Shown here: positions 57,895-64,000 of the stretch, piece by piece
Position numbering within the stretch: position 1 is the stretch's first letter
How the letters are laid out: each line of letters opens with the position of its first letter
Translations under genes and position numbers: made by a program
Notes under the pieces: generated by a model
The model's input: only the letters and a program-made list of their open reading frames with translations
What the model was told of the DNA's origin: nothing
Databases searched by the model: none
Assembly: GCF_048771995.1 (NCBI RefSeq)
Contig: NC_133063.1
Span: 4,910,001-4,974,000 of the forward strand
From: Taeniopygia guttata
Lineage: Eukaryota > Chordata > Aves > Passeriformes > Estrildidae
Length of the DNA stretch: 64,000 nt
Direction of reading: 5' to 3'

Positions 57895-59872
57895 CTAAAG
57901 AAAAGAGAATTGAATAAATCCTGTTACTATTACCAAAAGATATTATTTTATGTCAATGCTTAGTCCAACAGTTAATGTAGGAAAACAACAGACTAAATGT
58001 AGTGAGATAAATGAAAAATTACATTTATACCAAGAGCACAAATAATGACAGCTTTAAAAGACGCCCTGATTTTTAGAAATTTAGCAGGGTTTGGAACTGT
58101 AGATTTTAAAACTTTCCCAGGCAGATATCAGAGCTCCACCTGCTGGAGTTAGAATCTTCATCCCAAGAGTTAGAGCAGAAAATCAGCATTTCCCAGGCCA
58201 GATTCTCTGCTCAGAGCTGAGGTACCTGGCTGATGATTTTCAAGAGCATCAAAAATTTTCCTCACTGGTCTCATGGCTGCCTCCTTGCACACAAGTTTTA
58301 TGTCTGAGCCAGAGTATCCATTTGTTTCCTGTGAGGGGATCAGAACAATACATTACATTCACGAATCAGACAAAAATGGAATTTGCAGGCATATATATTG
58401 TTTATGTATTTATATAAATATTCGTGAAGTCTATTGCTGTCTGAAATACACATTTATATACACATAGAAATCTAAATTTTTTTGGTATTGTCTCCTCAAA
58501 ATTATGTAGCTTGTTATTCTTTGAATGCCCACAATACCTCATAGGACCAAGAAAAATACTGGGCATTTTCTTACTAAATGCCAATTTTCTGTAGGTGAAA
58601 TAAAACCCACCTTTCTGAGTCTATCCTCAGCTTTCCAGTAAATAAAATAAATGTATTTCCTTATGAACCCAGTACTGGGCAGCATTGTCTCTGTAAACAG
58701 ATGTAAGAATCTCAGCTAGGTAAAGTAAAATATTTAAGGGCTGGGACCTTGAGCAACCTGGGCTAATTGAAAGTGCTCCTGCTTACAGCTGGAAACTGGA
58801 ACAAGATTCTCTTTGACATCCCTTGTAACCCAAACCATTCCAGGATTCTGTTTCCAAAGAATCCAGGACGTGACAAAGGGCTACATGAAGGAATCTGGGG
58901 TATCTAGTGAATCTCTTCGATGCCAAATGCTCTTTTCTGCCGCAGCAGTGGAGCTGTGGCAAACCCTCCCTACACAATTAACTGTTCATTACCCTGATGA
59001 ATTGGAAGTGCTCCCAGCCTGGCGAGAGCAGTGATAAAATCTGCTGTTGCTGGATGTCTCCCTGTATTTAAGGCGGAAAAGCTGGCTGTCATGGTTTGAT
59101 GCTGGCACAATGCCAGCGCCCCATGAAAATACAACTTACCAATCAAATGCTGTGAAATGTGATCAAGAACAGAGCAAAGCAGGCCAAACTTAATAACAAA
59201 GGAAAAACTTTATTACACTACTACTACTACTGCTATAAAAGGAAAAGAAAGGAAAGAAAAAAAACCACACAAAATTCGAAATGAAAACCTTCCAAAACAT
59301 TCCTCCTCCTACCACCCAACTCCACCAAACCCCAGCGAGACCCATTTGGATCCTTAATCAAGTTTTCACCCTTCAATATAATCAATACTGAGTCCATCGG
59401 GGAAGAGAGGAGTCCCCCTTGCACCATAGACCCCCAGGAAACACAGCTGCCACCTCTTGTGTTTCCAATGTCACACGTGGCACCGCCCAGACACACCGGC
59501 CAGTGTGACATTCTCCTCTCCATGTCACAGTGCTCTCACCACCGTGCATGACACTGGCCCAGCAGAGAGGACCAGCACACACCGTTTTGCAGGCAGAGCT
59601 GCGTGAAGGCAGCTGGAGCCTCAGGGGAGCTGAGGTGGTGCCCAGCTCTGCGTGTGGCAGTGGCAGCACGCCCAGGCGCTGTCCCAGCCCTCATCACTGC
59701 CCTGCCCACCTGGCTCAGCAGGCTGTAATCCAGATCCGTCCTCAGCTTCAGCCTGCCGCTGCTGCTCAGAGGGGGCAGCCAGTGCTGGATCATCACCCGC
59801 CGTGCCTCCTCACTCGGCAGGTCCACCAGGATCCTCTTCTCCAGCCGCCGCAGCATGGCAGAGTCCAGCTCC
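57755..59872 (-). CDS. KATNAL2: KATNAL2 (katanin catalytic subunit A1 like 2), last three coding exons 59710-59872, 58226-58328, 57755-57894
   Basis: KATNAL2 is an AAA ATPase of the katanin p60 family, a microtubule-linked protein needed for sperm and ciliary structures. The window holds its C-terminal 135 residues. The first exon here reads [20 protein letters not shown], the end of the second region of homology with its arginine fingers, then [15 protein letters not shown] to DYSLLSQ. The second reads [20 protein letters not shown] and [13 protein letters not shown], the helical lid with the GSD sensor-2 region. The third reads [20 protein letters not shown] and ends WQRDFESV, the Vps4-type C-terminus. 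All introns are GT-AG and in phase. The Walker A and B exons are not in the window, so the intron to the left of this block (in transcript order) exceeds 4.1 kb. It is convergent with HDHD2. Confidence 0.97.
58226..58328 (-). CDS. KATNAL2: KATNAL2 coding exon (lid helix)
   Basis: In transcript sense the acceptor cccctcacag is followed by [20 protein letters not shown] and onward to ALENHQP plus one base. The donor is ccag|gtacct. Exon length is 103 bp. Confidence 0.96.
58725..58860 (+). repeat. Diverged CR1 LINE 3' fragment
   Basis: Recognisable from ttgagcaacctgggctaatt, catcccttgtaacccaaacc and attccaggattctgtttcc. It lies in a KATNAL2 intron, antisense to the gene. Confidence 0.75.
59087..59529 (-). 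mobile_element. Solo LTR of an endogenous retrovirus (fossil)
   Basis: A ~443-bp element with TG...CA ends (tgtcatggtttga on the left and catgtcaca on the right). On the - strand it has an AATAAA-type signal (seen as ctttatt near 59210) and a CTACTACTACT patch. The sequence resembles LTRs common in songbird genomes, though I cannot assign the exact family. No internal retroviral region or second LTR is nearby, so it is a solo LTR. I could not identify a clear target-site duplication. It lies in a KATNAL2 intron, about 180 bp from an exon, in the gene's own orientation. Confidence 0.65.
59710..59872 (-). CDS. KATNAL2: KATNAL2 coding exon (arginine-finger region)
   Basis: In transcript sense the acceptor gcttgcag is followed by G that completes a codon (Trp in the mammalian protein), then [20 protein letters not shown] and onward to SLLSQ. 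The donor is cag|gtgggc. Exon length is 163 bp. Confidence 0.97.
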
Positions 59873-61794
59873 CTGCAAGCACAGGAGGACAGGAGCGTCT
59901 CAGCAGTGGAGACGTGGCTTTGACAGCAAGACCCTCACCTATAGCTGTGCTAAAAAAAAAGAGGGGTGAATTATCCAAATTATCCATTGTATTTCTGTTC
60001 AGTGATATGTTACTTGTGACAGTGATGCTAACAACTACGATCAGAAGTGGCAGTTTCCATCCTTCCCCCTGGTACTCCTCTGCATCAATGTCTCATCACC
60101 AACAACCTCTCCCTTTCCCCCCTTTGCTATTAAGGAGTCACTACAAATTGCCTGTCTGGGGCACTCTCAGGACTAATTAATTGCTAGTTAGTAAGGGATG
60201 CTCAGGAGGTCTAAAATCCAGACTGAAGGTCCTGGATGTCAGGCCGTGTATTATGGCAGAACAGGACACCAAACTGAGATTCCTCCTGCAATACAAATTA
60301 TAAATAATTGTTTATATTATTTATATTTTGTTTAATTGTTCCTGATTTTTAATTTATGTTTTTATTATTATAAATAAACAGCCACAAGAAACATTATCTT
60401 TATGAAAAATATCATGTGCAGGATGAACATGCTGGATAAATGAGTCAGTGAGCCAAAACCTCTGATTCTGTCAACATCAACACTGGTTATGATCTTTTGT
60501 CTGACAAAGATAAGAAAAAGGTCCTGTACCAATCTTCCTCTACTAGCCTCATTCAGTCACAGACTCCTTACTCCACTTTAAAATATTATTTAGTCCTCAT
60601 ACCTGTCAAGAAAATCTCGTCCAGGGGAAACCCACTTCAAAGTTTTTGTGCAGGCAGAAGAACAGAAGCCCTAAGCATCATTTCCACATGTGCTGGCTGA
60701 GCATGAGGAACCAGCTGCTGGAGGGTTGTACCTACAAACTGGGACTGCAGATGCACTTAAATAAACCTGCACCCATCTCCAGTTCCCTGGGTGAAGTATT
60801 TTTCCCAGCAAAGTCAATATTAAAGCAACAAATGGAGTTTCTTGTTTCCTTCTAAAAGGAAACTCCCTTTTAGTTCAAAGGGAGCTCAAAGCCAACTCAA
60901 GATGGATTTCCAGCCCAACACCAGAGCTGATTTCTGTCACCTTTGGTGACTTGTCCTATTTTTTTTAATACCAAATGTTTCTATGGCATAGCACATTATT
61001 TAAAAAAACCAAACATGGGCTCCCAAATCCCCACAGAGGTGCCTACCAGACTTTAGCATGCCTGGCTGGCAGCTCTGCAGGAATAGAAGTGTCCATCTCC
61101 CCACAATATCTTGGTTTGGGAGACCTTGTTCCACATCCAAACAATAAACACAAAAATCAGAAAACCAGGAGCCCAGAGGACAACAGGAATCCACTCAGAT
61201 CCACCCCTGTGTTTGTAATCAAGGCCTCAGAAATAAATACCAGAATTTGTTAATCAACAGCTGTTGCAATATTGGTATTATTGTTATTGCTATATTGATA
61301 CTATTATTTTTAGGCTGCTTCAGGTGTTGTCCAATGTTCAGTGCAATACCTCTCGCAGAGGGTCCCACCCAGCACAGACAAAGAACCATGCTTATCCCAT
61401 CTTCCAAACGTATTTTTCAGCTCAGCTTCTTAAAATTGCCTTACGTGACTGGAAATAATTACTCTGGCTGATAAACCTTTGCTGTTATTTATATGTATTG
61501 ATACCCACATTAACATCATCTGTGTAAAGAGGCCAAAAGTTCTCAGGGTTTTAGAGGTGCCCAGACAGGTACTCTAAAAAGCCTTTGCAGGTGAAGGGCA
61601 ATCACAGCCAGCCTCTGCAAATACCCTGCAAATCCTCCAAATGACATTTTCCATCACTCCTTCTGCTTCAGGCCCACCAAAAATACTGTTTCATGACCCC
61701 TTAGCCATGTTTTATAAGTAAATCTCCAGCAGAAGTCTCTCTGTTCTGCCCAGAGGAGCTCTGCCACAGCTGCTCTGTGGCTGTCCCATCTCCA

Positions 61795-61937
61795 ATGTGT
61801 TCAAAACCAGGGTGCTTGAACAGCCTGGTCCAATGAAAGGTGTCCCTGCCCATGGCAGGAGAGTGGAACTAGATATGCTCTACAGTGCCTGCCAACCCAA
61901 ACCACTCAGTGATTCTGTGATTCTATGATTCTGTTCA
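61795..61937 (+). repeat. CR1 LINE 3' fragment with intact tail
   Basis: Shows aaaggtgtccctgcccatgg, gcctgccaacccaaaccact and the tail gtgattctgtgattctatga. The tail octamers are well preserved. Confidence 0.93.
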
Positions 61938-62214
61938 TCCAGAAGGTTATACTGACCTGTTGGCTGAAGAGGGAAATAAAGAAACAATGTTTTTGTTATC
62001 TCGAGTGTTTAGGTTGTTGCTGAATTGTTTTGTCAGTGATCAAATGCAAGGTTAAGTTACATTAACCAGAGCAGAATACAAAGCACTGAGCCAACCTAAA
62101 TATTCTCTGAAACAACAGCCAATGGAAGTACTGAGAGATGCTCATGAAAGGATAAACAAAGCTCTACAGATCCATAAGATGGATGGCTTTTTGCAATTAA
62201 CATTAGGAGGCATC

Positions 62215-62290
62215 ACAGATTCACAAAAAGGATTGGGTTGGAAGGTAAGAATCTATCGGAGCCCACCACAACTTCACCCATCCTGAGGGT
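62215..62290 (-). repeat. Short CR1 LINE remnant
   Basis: On the + strand it reads acagattcacaaaaaggatt, then gggttggaaggtaagaatc and ggagcccaccacaacttcac, a reversed CR1 tail. It is short and diverged. Confidence 0.6.
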
Positions 62291-64000
62291 AAGGGTGAGA
62301 AAAAAACAGCACTGGAATGAAAACTGAATTAAATGTGCTGATACATTAGGAAACATTCACTACAGGATTAGGATCTCTTTATTCCTTCACTAACAAGGCT
62401 CTTACTTAATTACATTCAATCATTTCAACAAGTAATTTGTTAATAGAAACACCTTGCAGATGAGCAGCAGAAAGCAGGGCTGAGCAGCAAGCACAGGTTG
62501 AAGAGGCAGATCAATAGCTGCAGTGCAGCTTAGGACAGTGTAAAGAGCTTTGTTTAGGCTTCTTTTCATTCTTCTAAAAGCAGCTTGGTACTATTTTTTT
62601 TTTCCCTGATCAATAAATATCCATGTTAAATAAATCTCTTGAAATCCAGCTTAACAACAAATGTTTGCAAGAGCACAGGGTGGTGCTGTGAAGCCACAAC
62701 TTAGGTAGCAGTAGGTATTCTGAAATTTTTAAATGAAATATTCCTGTGGAGATGAAGTCTAAGTCTGACAGTAGGGCTAAATGTCACCTAATACTCATAA
62801 AAATAATCTGTAAATATATAGTTAGGATCCTAAAAGAGGTTTAAAACCTGATGACCTCTCTGGAGGCAGATAATCCCAAATTCCTCGAGGCTGGAGAACC
62901 CCAGTGACGTGAAAGCTCAGGCTTTCATCAGGCTTTTCATCCCCCTCAAACACCTTTCTAAGCATTTGCCCAGCCCCTTCTTAAAGCATTTTCTATGTGG
63001 TAGGCACATTTCCACCAGACAAGAGAGAAAGTCCAAAAGGAAATTCTACAGTCTCAAGTATAAAACCTTCAAAACTGAAAACCCCAGCTGACACTCTTGT
63101 TCCAACACAGACTGTCTGCTTTCTTTCAGGGCAGGTCCCTCAAAACAGAAACCCTGTCGTTTTGTCTCAACCTTAAACAAAGGCTGTCATTTTGGATGTT
63201 TCAAGGAAGAATTTTGCAGAAATTAGAACTTCAGTATTACAAAATGATCAAAAATCAAAATACATAAAATACTTAAAACGGAATTCTGTGTATTTTACAC
63301 AACTTCCCAGAAAGCTTATTGGTTGTGTAAGGCAGATACAGGGTAACAAAACACATTCAAAAATCTCTCTGCATGGATAATTATCTCACAGGATAACTTA
63401 AGAGACCACAGGTGCAATGCACTGCTCAGAGCTTCTTCTGAAAGGGCAACAATGCTGCAATAATGTAAACATTTATAGTTTATATTACTATAATGTAAAC
63501 ATTATAGTACTACTAACAAAGAGACAAAAGTATTAATACTGTATTACTTCTCTTTCAATCTTAACTGTTTACACAGAGAGCAGTTATTTTTTCAGCATTT
63601 TCTTACACAATTGGAACACAATTAAATCAAATTCAGCTCAGTTCCTTTTATGTAGATACTGTAACAAAATGGCGTGGATTTTGTACTGATTTAAATTCAT
63701 GAGTTTGTCCAAGACATAAATCCCTGAAACCAACACATAGACTTTGCTATTATGGCTATAAAAAAAGAAAAAAGCCCATTGTGACTCTATAGTTATACTT
63801 TTGGGCCAGGGTAGGGACCAGCCTAACTTAGTACAGCTACTTCTATGGAACTTCTATTTAGGTATTCACACAGCCATTCCTTCATTTAAAGAGCCTGAAA
63901 ACCCTAGACAAGACAAGCTAGGCTTACCTGCCATATGAAACTGATTGAAAATATTATCTTTAAGCCTCAATTCTCAGGCAAAAACTCCTCTTCTGTTGTT

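Larger units (their letters stand above)
59873..64000 (-). other. KATNAL2: KATNAL2 intron (partial)
   Basis: The preceding KATNAL2 exon, which should end in sequence coding AASNLPW, was not found on the - strand here, so this looks like intron to the window end. It holds an AT-rich patch at 60297-60380, CR1 fragments at 61795-61937 and 62215-62290, and otherwise nothing I recognise. Confidence 0.7.

Noticed and set aside
59081-59535. A target-site duplication around the solo LTR
   Set aside because: The bases just outside the assumed ends do not match convincingly; the exact ends are uncertain by a few bases.
63910-63960. A donor-like ggcag|gtaagcc on the - strand as a possible KATNAL2 exon end
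   Set aside because: The short sequence before it does not match any KATNAL2 segment I know and has stops in the frames tested.
1-64000. tRNA, rRNA, CRISPR arrays, bacterial-type operons or terminators
   Set aside because: No such signal was seen on either strand; the window is plain vertebrate nuclear DNA.

Overview
This is vertebrate nuclear DNA, almost certainly from a bird. The evidence is about 19 CR1 LINE fragments (many with the CR1 3' signature of a diluted 'ccttccaacccaaaccattct' stretch followed by attctrtg-type repeats), one solo LTR resembling songbird endogenous retrovirus LTRs, short introns, and the gene order SKOR2 - IER3IP1 - HDHD2 - KATNAL2. That order is the same as on human 18q21 and, from general knowledge, lies on the Z chromosome of chicken and zebra finch. 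A passerine Z-linked segment is the most likely source; the species cannot be named from sequence alone. No bacterial-type operons, CRISPR arrays, tRNA or rRNA genes are visible. Layout: (1) 1-19.3 kb holds the 3' end of SKOR2 on the + strand: four confident or near-confident coding exons, one of them a possible 21-nt microexon plus three clear ones and the terminal exon, with an 8.3 kb last intron that contains an orphan CpG-rich island, then a 3' UTR of up to 2.3 kb. (2) 19.3-33.2 kb is gene-poor, with CR1 fragments, a long ATT microsatellite and one exon-like transmembrane segment. (3) 33.2-36.2 kb has a TATA-box plus signal-peptide ORF of unknown identity, immediately followed by a 2.3 kb minisatellite with a ~421-bp higher-order period, then a promoter packed with CCACGCCC/GC boxes. 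(4) 36.24-38.9 kb is the complete three-exon IER3IP1 (82 aa). (5) 38.9-42.9 kb is 3' flank, a very AT-rich block and a CpG island that is the probable HDHD2 promoter. (6) 44.6-54.7 kb is the complete HDHD2 coding sequence in six exons (259 aa), whose first coding intron uses a GC donor. (7) 57.75 kb to the window end is the 3' part of KATNAL2 on the - strand, convergent with HDHD2; only its last three coding exons fall in the window. The genes do not form a pathway: SKOR2 is a neuronal transcriptional corepressor, IER3IP1 a small ER membrane protein of the Yos1 family, HDHD2 a haloacid-dehalogenase-fold protein, and KATNAL2 a katanin-like AAA ATPase. All exon joins were checked by reading phase across each junction; the three complete gene or exon chains give lengths equal to their known orthologues (82 and 259 aa) or match their known C-termini. 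I found no convincing new biological system; the best leads are the promoter-proximal minisatellite, the orphan secreted-protein-like exon beside it, the intronic CpG island in SKOR2 and the GC-AG intron in HDHD2.
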